Origin: Cryptomeria japonica
Lineage: Eukaryota > Streptophyta > Pinopsida > Cupressales > Cupressaceae
Length of the DNA stretch: 64,000 nt
NCBI RefSeq assembly: GCF_030272615.1
Contig: NC_081406.1
Coordinates: 398,325,939 to 398,389,938, forward strand
Direction: 5' to 3'
Position numbers and translations under genes: made by a program. Of the stretch, positions 11,006 through 21,750 are shown one piece after another (positions within the stretch are counted from its first letter, which is position 1; each line of letters opens with the position of its first letter). A model generated the notes under the pieces. That model ran no database searches and was not told where the DNA came from. It worked only from the letters and a program-made list of their open reading frames with translations.

Positions 11006-11598
11006 TGTTGGCATTTTGATGATGTTTTGATTGTCATTGATGGACACACACTTTCTTGATGTATGAGTTATGCTCAATTGGTAATTGTTCCAACCGGTAT
11101 TATGTATTATTGAATGTATAGTCTTTAGACTATCGGTGTTTTGCAAAAAATGGTTTACCGGTCACAGTGGTATGAAGACCCCAAGCGGTACAAGGATCCC
11201 AAGCGATTAGAGGAGCTCAAGCAGTACAAAGGTCTAGATGCACTGAACCTAGGAACTTGTAGTCTAATTCTATTGGACCGATATGAAATCAGATTCCTTT
11301 ATAAGAACATCATGTCTAGGGTTTGCATGTATGAGAGAGAGTATGAAAGAGAATAGTAAAGGTTATGTGCGATCATCGTAGAGAAGATTAGGTCTGTGTG
11401 AAGAGACAGAGTGTGGAGATATTGAAGACTGAAGTAATGCTGAAATGCATTAACAATGAGTTGTCAAGGACTTAACTAAGCATACTATACTATTAGCTAG
11501 ATCATTCACTTGTTGATTACTAATATCTTTGACAAGTCAAAAACCCTTAATCGGGTAGGCCTAGCAAAGCCTTTGTAAATCCTCTAACAAGGTGGTTC
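11006..11598 (+). repeat. 3' LTR of element A, truncated and internally deleted
   Basis: It starts TGTTGGCATTTTGATG exactly like 4486. Compared with the 5' LTR it lacks about 190 bases (5' LTR positions about 4711-4901). It ends at GGTGGTTC, where the 5' LTR continues for about another 400 bases. Integrase sequence of a Copia element follows at once. Confidence 0.85.
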
Positions 11599-13320
11599 TA
11601 ATAAGGTGATAGATACTTTATGCTAATAATTGATGATTATTCTAGAATGTGTTGGGTTACTTTTCTCAAGGAGAAGTAAAAAGCTTTTGGAAAATTCAAA
11701 ATATATAAGGCAATGATAGAGAATGAAACCGATAAGAAAATAAAATGTTTGAGATCAGATCAAGGAGGAGAATTTACATCTAGAGAATTTAATACATTCT
11801 GTGAAGTGAATGGAATTAAAAGACAACTATCAGCACCCCAGACACCCCAGTAGAATGGAGTTGTGGAAAGGAAGAACAAAACTATTCTGGATGCAACAAG
11901 AACCATGATGATGAAAGAAAATCTACCTCACGTGTACTAGAGAGAAGCATTGAATACAACAGTTTACACTTTCAACAGAGTTCACATCAAAAGTGAAACC
12001 AGTAAGACCCCTTATGAACTATGGTTTGGTCATACTCCTACTCTTAAATAATTCAAAATATTTGGAAGCAAATGCTATCTTAGGAGAGATGAGTATATTG
12101 GCAAATTTAATCTTAGAAGTGATGAAGGAATATTTCTTGGCTATTCTTCTATAAGCAAGGCATATAGATGTTATAATAAAAGATTACATAAAATCATTGA
12201 GAGTACTAATGTGAAGATAGATGAACATTTTAAAGGAGATTCAAGATCTGTAGGACCGGAAGTTGAAATGATTATAAATGAAACGACACAGATTGCACCA
12301 GTATAGAGTGAAGATCCAGTCACACCGACATCATCAAAAATCTCAATTGTGATTTAAGAACAACAACATGTAAGTGGAAATCAGAATAAACCTAGGTATG
12401 AAGATTGAATCATTCAGAGAATCAGATAATTGGAAATAAGAATCAAGGTGTTATGACTAGAGGAAGATTGGCAAATGAAGAGGCATGTTTAATTTCTCAA
12501 GTTGAACCAGCTTCTGTTATTGAAGCATGTCAGGATAAACATTGGATAAAAGCAATGGAAGAAGAATTAGAACAAATTGAAAAGAATAATACTTGGACAT
12601 TAGTTCCCCGACCTAAAGATAAAAATGTAATTGGAACTAAATGGGTATATATAAATAAACTTAATGAGGATGGTAAGGTAATCAGAAACAAACCAAGATT
12701 AGTTTGTAAAGGTTATTCACAAAAAGAAGGAATTTATTATAATGAAACTTTTGCACCGGTAGGCATAATTGAGGCAGTTAGACTATTTTTTGCATTCGCA
12801 GCTCATAAGAACTATAAAGTTTATCAGATGGATGCAAAAATTGCATTTTTGAATGGAGATCTTGGAGAGGAAGTTTACATTGAACAACCTGATGGATTTT
12901 CATTGACATATAATAAGGATATGGTTTGCAGGTTAAGGAAAAATTTATATGGTTTGAAGCAAGCTCCCAGAGCTTGGTATGATAGATTGGATAAATATCT
13001 TTTGAAACTTGGTTACACAAAAGGTAATGCTGACAACAATTTGTATTACAAAGTTACCAATGATGATGTTTTGGTTATTGAAGTATTTGTGGATGATATC
13101 ATTTTTGGAGGTGAAGATGGATTATGTAAAGACTTTGCTAACAAGATGCAGGAAGAATTTGAAATGTCTATGATTGAAGAGATAAAATTTTTTATAGGTT
13201 TGTAGATTTCACAAATAGATAGAGGTATATTCATATGTCAAACAAAGTACTTGAAGGAAATTTTGAAGAAATTTGGTATGGAAAATTCGAAACCGGTAAG
13301 TACTCCTATGACTACAATTG
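11599..13320 (+). pseudogene. Ty1/copia pol fragment M (integrase to RT), ends missing
   Basis: It begins inside the integrase core (GDRYF, then DDYSR), continues with SDQGGEF and VERKNK (the second Asp and the Glu of the DDE triad), then the linker, and then a long open stretch 12405-13205 with the copia RT hallmarks TWTLVPRP, GTKWV, ETFAPV, YGLKQAPRAWY and FVDDIIFGG. It stops near STPM, before RNase H. I see about seven premature stops; at least four are TAG at expected Gln or Trp codons (about 11850, 11938, 12304, 13203). No LTR, gag or protease is attached, so it is a captured or deletion-bounded piece. It is closest in wording to F among the elements here. Confidence 0.9.
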
Positions 13321-14202
13321 ATTGGGCAATTCACTCACTCATTGGGGAAGATTGGTTGCAAGCAAACATGTTTGCTTCTCCATCTTTGGTGGTATCTTGA
13401 CTTCCAATTATGGTAATGGATTTATCCCAATCTATAGATTTTACAAAGTTAATTTATAGATATTACAAAGTTAATTTATAGATTTTACAAAGTTAATTGT
13501 GGGGTCTTTTGTTCATACTGGTCTGTTCACATGGGAGGAATTGAATTGGTAGTTGGAAAACTATAGTTTTCATGGGGGGACCCATGGAGTGGGGGTTGCC
13601 TGGATAAGTTTGAAATTCTTGAAGATTCTCTATCAAGATCAATTCTGATTTCTTTCATAAATGGTCTATGTTATGATTCTCCAATTCCATTTTTCTTTTG
13701 GTTATATACTCACGCTTATGACATTTGAGAACAAATGATTTTAATAATAAGGATAAAATTTGAAGCTCTTTGGGAACTTTTCCTATATGCTAATATCGAC
13801 CCACATGGGTATCCTTCTTCTTTTCCACTTCCAATGGATATTGCTTCTTCTAAAGAGTTTGCCAATGATGGTTAGAGATCAAGGATTTTTGGTAAGATCT
13901 TGAATTGTTTTGATGGTGTTTCCTTTTTACAACTTCTAATCAATTTTGTTGATGTATCCTAGTGTTGTAATTCAAGTTTATCTTCAATACTTCTTTTGTA
14001 TAGAAGGTATATGGGATAGAAGATGGGCCATACATATTTGGTTTAATTAAATCTCTACCTAGATGGATTGTATATTTTGGATCTGGCAGCTCAATCTCAG
14101 GGCAATTTTTGTATTCTCATAATCATTATGTAAGTATCTAGCAGTTAGTTGGATTCTATAGTCCTCTTGGAGGATGTGCTTTCCCCTCAGATGGATGATT
14201 GT
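13321..14202. other. No gene recognised; short tandem repeat inside
   Basis: No family motif is visible in any frame. At about 13433-13497 the unit TTTACAAAGTTAATTTATAGA, about 21-22 bp, occurs three times. The stretch ends directly against the LTR start at 14203. Confidence 0.55.
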
Positions 14203-14912
14203 TGTAGACACCTAAAATTGTCCTGTTTAATTAAATAAATATTTTATTTATTTAATTATTTTATCCTAGGTCTTCTATTAATTAAATAAATTCTTATTTA
14301 TTTAATTAATTCATTTAGCCTCTTCTAGTCTTTTTCTCATTTAAATAAATATATATTTTTATTTAAATTATTATTTTTCCCTAAATTAAATAAATATTTT
14401 ATTTATTTAATTAGTCCCATTTCTTCTATTAATTAAACAAATATTTATTTATTTAATTAATTCATTAGCTTTTTCTCTTCATGACACATACCATTTATCT
14501 CTTAATTTTCCTCTACCTACCCCCTTCATTATTTTATTATTTCTTCTACTTACCTTTTAATCTTATCCTTCCATTTTCTAAAGCATCTTCTATATAACAG
14601 GATTATTTCTCTTTCTAACACCTAATGTGACTAAAGCCTTCTTGTAATCAAGCAACTTCACAACCACAATCCTTTCTTTGTTGAGCTCTTGTGCACATGC
14701 AAAATCTAAGAGAAAATATATCAAAAAACATCAATGGAGATTGGAACCCTACTTGGCATGTGAATGGTATTATTGCTCAATTTGTTGATTTGCATGTTCT
14801 TAGGTATCTTCATTGGTGTATGGTGAATATTTTATTGTAGGACTAGGGTTTATTGTGGTTGGATCTTTGTGGTTTTGCAATAGTTTATCATCATCACTTT
14901 CCACTGTATACA
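14203..14912 (+). repeat. 5' LTR of element K
   Basis: It runs from TGTAGACACCTAAAATTG to CACTGTATACA (710 bp) and is directly followed by a PBS. U3 has five near-palindromic blocks of the type TTAATTAAATAAATATTTAT (14225-14465). A TATA box (TATATAA) is at 14591-14597. The start matches the L LTR at 2927. Confidence 0.75.
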
Positions 14913-14915
14913 TTT

Positions 14916-14933
14916 TGGCATGTCGGGTGGGAC
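14916..14933 (+). promoter_or_regulatory. Primer binding site of K
   Basis: TGGCATGTCGGGTGGGAC lies three bases after the LTR end and differs at three positions from TGGCACGCCCGGTGGGAC after the J LTR (42255). Two of the differences are C-to-T. Confidence 0.65.
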
Positions 14934-16070
14934 TCTTATCCCTTTGTTTCTAACTTTTGTTGGTTGTTTTTTAGTTTTTTTATTGAGTTGCAGGTTAGAT
15001 CAACGACAATTTTAAATTATTGCACGTCTGTGACTTTTATTTCTACATCTGTGATCACAAATCATGTCTATGTCAAATATTTCAACGTCTATGTTTTCTA
15101 TTAGTTTTACAGGTTCAAAAATTTGGAATCGCATCTAGGCTTCTTCTTTCTATGTTTTTTTTTTTCTTCGGTGTTTTTGTAGGTTCAAATCTATATTTTC
15201 CCATATGCATTTTTTTTTTCTGTGTCTTTGGAAAGAAATCACGTCTGGGTCTCTTCTTTTTGCATTTTTGTTTTTTATTTTGTGATTTGCAGGTTTAGGA
15301 TCACAGTCTTTCCGCGTCTGAGTTCAGGGTTTCCACGTCTGCATTCTATTTCCGCGTCTATGTCCGGTGTAACTGCATTTTTAATTTGCAGTTGTCTTTC
15401 TTATTTTTTTTTATTTTAGAGTTTTTTAGATCTGGTTTTTGGCCTAATCCCTTATTTGGACTAACAAGTGGTACATCTATCTTAAAAAGAAGAAAAATTT
15501 ATTATCAAAAAACCCCTTTTTCACATTTGGATTTCTAAAATTTACCTAACTAGTGTGCTTGGAGGTGGGGGTAATTTAGCAAAACTACTAATCATTTGTT
15601 GCACGGGCAATCTAGGTGTGTCTTTGATTTTCTAGTCTAATTAGGGTCACATCTTTTTCATTTGGGGTTAAAGAACTTGTTTAAAGTGTTTGGTGCATTT
15701 TCCACATTTTATGTTTATAACCCTAGAGGTGATAACAAAAGTATCCTCTCCCCTCTCCTTTCATTCGACCTTGGGTGTAAGAGAAATTGTTATCATTTTC
15801 TATCTAGGTAGGAGGGCTTGTCTCAGAGTAGCCCATAAGGCCAAGTGAGAGAGCATGACCAAAGCGGTACTTCTTATGCCTGCTATATAAATTAATACAC
15901 TAGGCAAAATCCACAACTACTTGGTGATGTGTATCTACATCGACGGTTCTCCCTAGTATCCACATGTGTTGGATGCATTAAAAATCCTCTTTGGGGTTTA
16001 GGAATGGGTTCTTAAATGAGCCATCACCGCATGGGTAGACACCAAGAACCAGAGAAGTTCCCCCACTAAA
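14934..16070 (+). other. Leader of element K, first part
   Basis: There are no convincing coding frames; the short frames at 14853-15419 are Phe/Cys-rich by composition. The phrase CGTCTG/CATCTGTG recurs at about 15024-15365. It ends at CTAAA, the left target duplication of F. Confidence 0.5.
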
Positions 16071-17315
16071 TGTTGGCAATATTCTAGATCTAGTTAAGTT
16101 TTGTCATTGATGTCAAAACTGTATCCCTGTTGGAGACTATCCTAGATGGATCTATCTCGGTTAGTCTTAGTGATCTTCTTGGTTTTGGCTGTGATTTTGA
16201 TTCGGTATGATCAGACCTCTGGAATCAGTTTTGGATGCTTATTCTGATGGTTATATGCTTGCTATATTCTAGTGGTTTCATGATTTGGTTATCACTTTTG
16301 GTATTTCCAGTTACCGGTTAGTTTGTGCCTTTACCGACTAGCTTTTGTCTTTACCGACTTTTGGCATTCCCGGTTAGCTTTACTAGTATGTTTTATTGGT
16401 GACTTGGTCAATGGATTTTGGGTTCGCCTTATGGAATCAATTTCTATTATGCTCTTGGTGCTTCTTGATCACATCTCAAGTGTTTGGTGACTTTGCATTA
16501 TATGGTGTGCTATTATGGTGGTCCTATTTGGATTCGGTTAAACTTTCACTAAGGGTTTCTACCGGCAAGTGAAGCCTGTTGGATTTTGGTCTTACCCGAA
16601 TTCCCATCGGATATAATTGTTTGGCTACTTGATTTAGGTCTATGCTATGTAATGTAAATCATAATATTGGTCTGGTGATATCATGTGATGTAATTTTTGT
16701 AATTATGGGTTTATGGGTTTAGGGTTTAGCCGACCTTGTCAACAAGGTTGATGATTTGTATTTATAGGTGACTTATTCATGTAATTTATATGTGGATATA
16801 TCGATGGTTATGGTTGGTTAAGTCTGCATTATCAGAAAAAGGATTAAGTGCGAATAAATTCATATCATTTAGGTGAAGGTTGGAAAGGTTTTATATTGCA
16901 AAGTAGACATTAGTGCTTAGCCGAAACTGTATCAGGCATTAGTAGATGCTACTTTCATAGTTCATTGATTTTTGGATTGTAGTTTGATGATTTTGTAAGT
17001 CAATGAGACTTCCCTTTGTGATGAGTAGTGCGCTATAGGCTATTGGCCTTTCTGCATGTGTAGACCCCATTGTAATTATTTCTAATACCACTGCAGAGTA
17101 TTCATCTGATTGTGGGTAGGGTTTCCCACCGTGGTTTTTCCCTTTCTGGGTTCTCCACATCAAAATATTGGTATTATGTGTGTTGTGATTTCATGTTATA
17201 TTCTTCATTGGCTTGTGCTTTGGTTTAAAGTTTATAATTGAATTAATTGTAGTTATTGTTAGTAAACTGATTCACCCCCCCCTCAGTTTACTATATGTAT
17301 CAATACATTCCAATA
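16071..17315 (+). repeat. 5' LTR of F
   Basis: It starts TGTTGGCAAT and ends CATTCCAATA, where the 3' LTR has CATTCCAACA, so the terminal CA has become TA here. The CCCCCCCTCAGTTTACT tract before the end is shared with the 3' LTR. A TATA-like TGTATTTATAGG lies near 16758. Confidence 0.9.
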
Positions 17316-17317
17316 AT

Positions 17318-17329
17318 TGGTATCAGAGC
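17318..17329 (+). promoter_or_regulatory. Primer binding site of F (initiator Met-tRNA type)
   Basis: TGGTATCAGAGC follows two bases after the LTR end. Confidence 0.9.
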
Positions 17330-17370
17330 AAGGTCCTCTCTATAGAAGCTTAACCACTTGAGGAGATCTG

Positions 17371-18232
17371 ATGACAACTGCATCTAGTTCTACATTCAAT
17401 CCTTACCGGAAGGAGAGTCCCAGATTTGATGGTACAAATTACAAGATATGGAAGGAGCAAATGAAGATTCATCTTAGATGTCTTGAAGCTAAAGTTTGGA
17501 AGATAGTGGAGAAAAGGTATATACCTCATGATCCTAATTCTGGAACACTGACACCTGCATATGAACAAAAGAGAGCTGAAAATGTTGTGAGAGAAAAAGA
17601 AGCATTGTTAATCGCCATATCTGATGAAAAGCTATTGAATATCATAGAGTTGGAGAATGCTAAGCTGATTTGGACAAAGATTGAAACTCTTTATGAAGGT
17701 TTCTGGGTAAGATGAAACTTTAAAGGTGGAAGAAGATTAGAAGATAAGTTCTTTCATGGATAGAGTCAATGTGATTGTCATGGGTATCAAATGTTGTGGT
17801 AGATCTGTAAGTTAAGATGAAATAATGTCAAAACTTCTAAAAGTTATACCTCCGACTTACAAAATAAAGGCTACTGCTATCAATGAGCTTGGGACAATGT
17901 CAAGTACCCCTGTGACCAGAGATACAGTACTTGGGAAATTGACTGCTGTTGAACATGAAGAACTTGGAGATCAGAGTGTTGCTAAAACTGAGACTAAATT
18001 TAGAGCATCTGCATCCAGTAAACAAAAGATAGATTGGAAAGAGATGTATGCTAAGGATATGGAGGAAATTTAGAAAGAAGAAAGAGAGCTTGAAGAGCTG
18101 GAAGCCCCAATTGCTAGAAGAATTCCTAAAGGACCAGCTGGAAGTAAGTATGAAGGAAAAGTCCCTTTTAAATTTTTTTCATGTAATAAGATTGGTCATT
18201 TTTGCATCTAGATGTCCCGAGAGAGCTGCTAA
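17371..18232 (+). pseudogene. F gag, broken
   Basis: From the ATG at 17371 the frame is open to 17715 and shows the copia gag start: FDGTNYKIWKEQMKIHL, then LRC...WKIVE, then EALLIAISDEKL. After a stop and frameshift it resumes at 17825 (SKLLKVIPPTYKIKATAI). Near 18178-18213 is the knuckle CNKIGHFASRC, now shifted by one extra T. The reading breaks at 18232 where H is inserted just after the knuckle. Confidence 0.85.
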
Positions 18233-19275
18233 TGTGATGCTAAAAATGTGGTAAATAGAATAGGAATACGCATATAATGAGAAAATAAAACATAATGGAA
18301 AGCTTAATTGAAAACTAAATTAAAGATGTAAACCATAAGCCTCCCTTGAAATGATCCATTTTCCTCTATTCCCTTGAAGGTGTTGGATTGTTTGGCTCTC
18401 AGCAGAGCAATGACCTCCAAAGTGACAACTCAATAGTTGCGTAGCTACTTCATGATTGATTATGAAAATGATATGAAATGCATGATCTAAGAAACTAAAT
18501 TAACATGCTATTCTTAATCCAAAATGCTAATTACTAGATAATTGAAATGCAAATTGTCTATACTAATGATGCTAAAACTATGAATGCAAGGGATCCTTAT
18601 TGCTCCAAAATGGGGGATATTTATAGGAATTCCAAGGCCAAAGCTAAGGTGACAGGAATCGACGGTCCATATTTGATCTGAAGATATCAAGGGTCAAGAT
18701 TGAAGAAGTTGGAGAAGAGGTTGGAAGAAGGGACACTTGTCATCTCTATGGTGACAAGTGTCAAAGAGCCTTGCTCATGAGAGGGAAAGTGTCCAAGGGA
18801 GGAGACATGTGGAAAAAGTGTCATGTGTCTCAAGGGGAGAATATCCACCCCATAAGAGGTTAGGATAAAAGAGGTTAGGATGTGCAAGATAGGATAGGGT
18901 TAGTTAAACCTAGGGTTAGTCAAAATGAGTTAGGTTAGGGGATGGTTAGGTGGTTAAAAGTTAGGAGCCATGTGCTCATTTGAATTTAGAAATTCAAATA
19001 ATTGGAAAATGGTAATTAATCTCAATAACTTGAGTTTGTTAATCTTAATTAGGAATTAGAAGAATTGACTAAAATGAGGGGAATTAATTATTTAGAATTA
19101 ATTAATCAAAGGGGGATATGAAATGAACTATAAATAAATCATGTAGATTTATTTACTAGTAGATGAATAGAGAAATTAATCAAATTGCTTGCGAATTCAA
19201 TTAATTGGGAAGAGAGATTAATTAAATAACTGTGTATTTAATTAACTATCTTCAGACCATTTTTAGGTGTATATA
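18233..19275 (-). mobile_element. Element H: antisense solo LTR inside F gag
   Basis: It is about 1,043 bp, with TGTGATGCTAA at the left and ATTTTTAGGTGTATATA at the right. Read on the minus strand, the right end resembles the TGTAGACACC(T)AAAATTG start of the L and K LTRs, with C-to-T changes in the terminal CA. The flanks GCTAA (18228-18232) and GCTAG (19276-19280) look like a 5 bp target duplication with one transition. Removing it rejoins the gag knuckle to its downstream sequence. Inside are many TTAGG/GGTTAG repeats (18850-18970) and a hairpin of ACACTTGTCA with TGACAAGTGT (about 18731-18759). No coding function is seen. Confidence 0.65.
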
Positions 19276-20960
19276 GCTAGGAATCATGAAAGATTTATGA
19301 GGAATTATAAGCCTAATCTTGAATATCAGAGCAAATCTAGATTCAGAAGGAATAAGGATAAATAATGTTATTATGCTAGTGATGATGATGATGAACCTAT
19401 GAGTGGATCTGGTAATGGTGCTTCATCTAACAAAGATTGGGTCTTTATTGCTAACAAGGATGATTCTCCAGAGTCTATCATTGAAGCAACACATACTGAG
19501 GAAAAGGCCTTAGCTACTAAAGTTGAAGAAAAGGCTGAACGAGCTATAGACAGTGGATGCTCGCATCACATGACTAGTGACAAAAGAAAGTTCTTATCAT
19601 TGCAAGAATTTGATGGTGGATTGGTCAGATTTGGAGACAACAAGGCATGTAGGATCAAAGGAAAAGGAACAATATCATTGGATGGTAAGACTAATACTGA
19701 TAATCTTTATTATATTCAAGGCTTAATGAATACTATTTTAAGTGTAGGTCATATGGTGGATAGAGGATTTCATTTGCAATTCAAGGATGGAAAATGTAAG
19801 ATCATTAATAAATCTAGATTGGAGATAACTTCTAGAACTCAGACCAATGGTAATATCTTTCATTTGAACTCCGGTGAGAAGGCTTGCTTGATTGCTCAGA
19901 TTGATAAAAGTTGGTCATGGCATAAGAGGATGTGTCATGTTAATTTTGATTGCATAGTAAAGTTTAGTTCAATACCAACTATCAGAGATTTGCCCAAGAT
20001 TGTTAAACCTCATAATCTGGTATGTAGAAAATATCAAATGGGTAAGCAAGTTAGAACTTCTTTCAGAAGTGTATATGATAAATCTAATGAAATTCTTGAT
20101 CTTGTTCATACTGCTTTGTGTGGACCGGCAAGGACTAAAACATTTCAAGGTGATAGATATTTTATGTACTTATTGATGACTATTCTAGAATGATGTGGGT
20201 AGCATTTTTGAAAGAAAAATCTGGAGCTTTTGAGAAATTCAAAATATTTAAGGCTATGGTTGAGACTGAGATAGGACTGAAGATAAAATGCTTAAGATCA
20301 GATCATGGTGGTGAGTTTACATCTAGTGATTTCAACAACTTTTGTGCAAGGAATGGTATTAGGAGACAAATTTCTACACCTATGACCCCACAACAGAACA
20401 GATTAGTGGAAAGGAAGAAAATAACAATTTTGGATGCTGCAAGGACTATGATGACTGAAGCTAAATTACTTGATATCTATTGGAGAGAGGCTACCAATAC
20501 CGATGTATACACTTTCAACATAGTACACATAAAAGGTGATATCGGTAAGACTCCTTATGAACTATGGTTAGGTCATACTCCTACTATGAGATATTTCTAA
20601 ATTTTTGGAAGAAAATGTTACATTAGAAGAGATGATGCATTAAGAAAGTTTAATCCTAGAAGTGATGAAGGAATATTTTTGGGTTATTCTACTAAGAGAA
20701 AAGCATATAGATGTTATAACAAAAGATTTAATAGGATATTGGAAAGCATAAATGTCAAGGTGGATGAGCATGGCAGTAATCAGATTAGATCATATGATTA
20801 TGGACTGGAAGATGAATTTATCAGACCTGGACTGCTAATGAAATAATCAGTTCAAAACAGTGAACCTGTGACACCAATAGCATCATAAATTCAACAGTGA
20901 TAGAGGAACAACAAAATGAGTCAGCAAATCAAGAAAATTCAAAGACTCCCAAGTATGTAA
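19276..20960 (+). pseudogene. F protease and integrase, broken
   Basis: The protease motif is intact at AIDSGCSHHMTSDKRKF (about 19546-19593). Next come the copia pre-integrase region (GKGTISLDGK, LSVGHMVDRGF), a zinc-binding HKRMCHVNFD, and the integrase core. The first catalytic Asp is replaced by Ala (HTALCGPA, about 20107). SDHGGEF and VERKKI keep the second and third acidic residues. Frameshifts fall near 20165-20190 and 20600. The C-terminal GYSTKRKAYRCYNKR block is visible to about 20740, then the frame decays before the deleted RT. Confidence 0.88.
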
Positions 20961-21004
20961 AGCTAAATCATTCTGAAGATTAGATCTTTGGGGATTATTG
21001 CAAG

Positions 21005-21478
21005 TTGTGTGTCCTTGGTTTCCTTGTGTTTTGCACCATAGTGCTAGGATTTATGGCATGGTATGTATTCTTTCTTGGGAAGAAGTTAGTTTCATGGCTT
21101 AGTAAGAAACAATCATGCACTTCATTATCTAGAGCTGAAGCAAAATATGTTGCAACTGCTACCAACTCTACTCAGATTTTATGGATGAAATATATGTTAA
21201 AGGATATAAGGGTAAGTTACGATGAGCCTATTGTTACTCACTATGATAATAGTGTTGCTATTGATATGTCAAAGAATCTGATATTTCATTCCAAATCAAA
21301 ACACATTTCCATAAGGTATAATTTCTTGAAGGAAAAGGTTGAAGAAAAGGAAGTCCAATTGGTTTATGTGCCTACTAAGGAATAAATTATAAATATTCTA
21401 ACAAAAACATTACCTAAAGACACTTTTGAATATCTTATAGATCAGTTGGGGGTTACCAGCCCTTCGAAAGAGACTTAG
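21005..21478 (+). pseudogene. F RNase H C-terminal part, after deletion of RT
   Basis: The frame becomes recognisable from about 21060 (VFFLGKKLVSWLSKKQSC, then SLSRAEAKYVA). It continues through YDNSVAIDMSKN and HSKSKHISIRYNFLKEKV and ends TSPSKET at the stop 21476-21478. A TAA at 21383 replaces an expected Gln codon. All of RT and the first part of RNase H present in D are absent between about 20960 and 21060, so F cannot reverse-transcribe by itself. Confidence 0.88.
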
Positions 21479-21624
21479 AGATACAGGGATGCATCAATGC
21501 GGTGAGCTTATCAGACATACTTTTCTGATCCGGATTGATGAAGATGGTGCTACTACTCAAAGGGAGTAGTTAGTTGTTTGGTTTAGTACTCTTGGTTTAG
21601 TATCCATCCTTTGTCATTGATGTC

Positions 21625-21750
21625 AAAGGGGGAGAAGGTATTCATGTGAAAAATGCTAGATCTTTTGATGGTGTTTTGGAGATTGTTGGAATTTCTTGGC
21701 ACTTGGATGTTTTTCATATTCACTATTGCCATAAATGCCAAAGGGGGAGA
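21625..21750 (+). promoter_or_regulatory. Duplicated polypurine tract of F
   Basis: AAAGGGGGAGA occurs at 21625-21635 and again just before the 3' LTR at 21740-21750. Confidence 0.8.

Larger units (their letters stand above)
4486..11598 (+). mobile_element. Element A: non-autonomous LTR element with two ORFs, 3' LTR broken
   Basis: The order is 5' LTR (4486-5661), PBS, ORF1 (coiled coil plus zinc knuckles), ORF2 (unknown), PPT, and a 3' LTR cut off at 11598. I see no protease, integrase, RT or RNase H anywhere between the LTRs. The PBS and PPT are those of copia-type elements, and F and D in this window share them, so mobilisation in trans by a Copia element is the natural inference. The 5-base left flank is TAAGG. 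The right flank is lost because the 3' LTR ends abruptly against the Copia fragment at 11599. Elements B and C on the minus strand are related copies. Confidence 0.8.

Noticed and set aside
14853-15419. Cys/Phe-rich small ORFs suggesting secreted peptides
   Set aside because: They overlap the LTR end and PBS of K and reflect its T-rich leader; no plausible signal-peptide design or conserved cysteine spacing.
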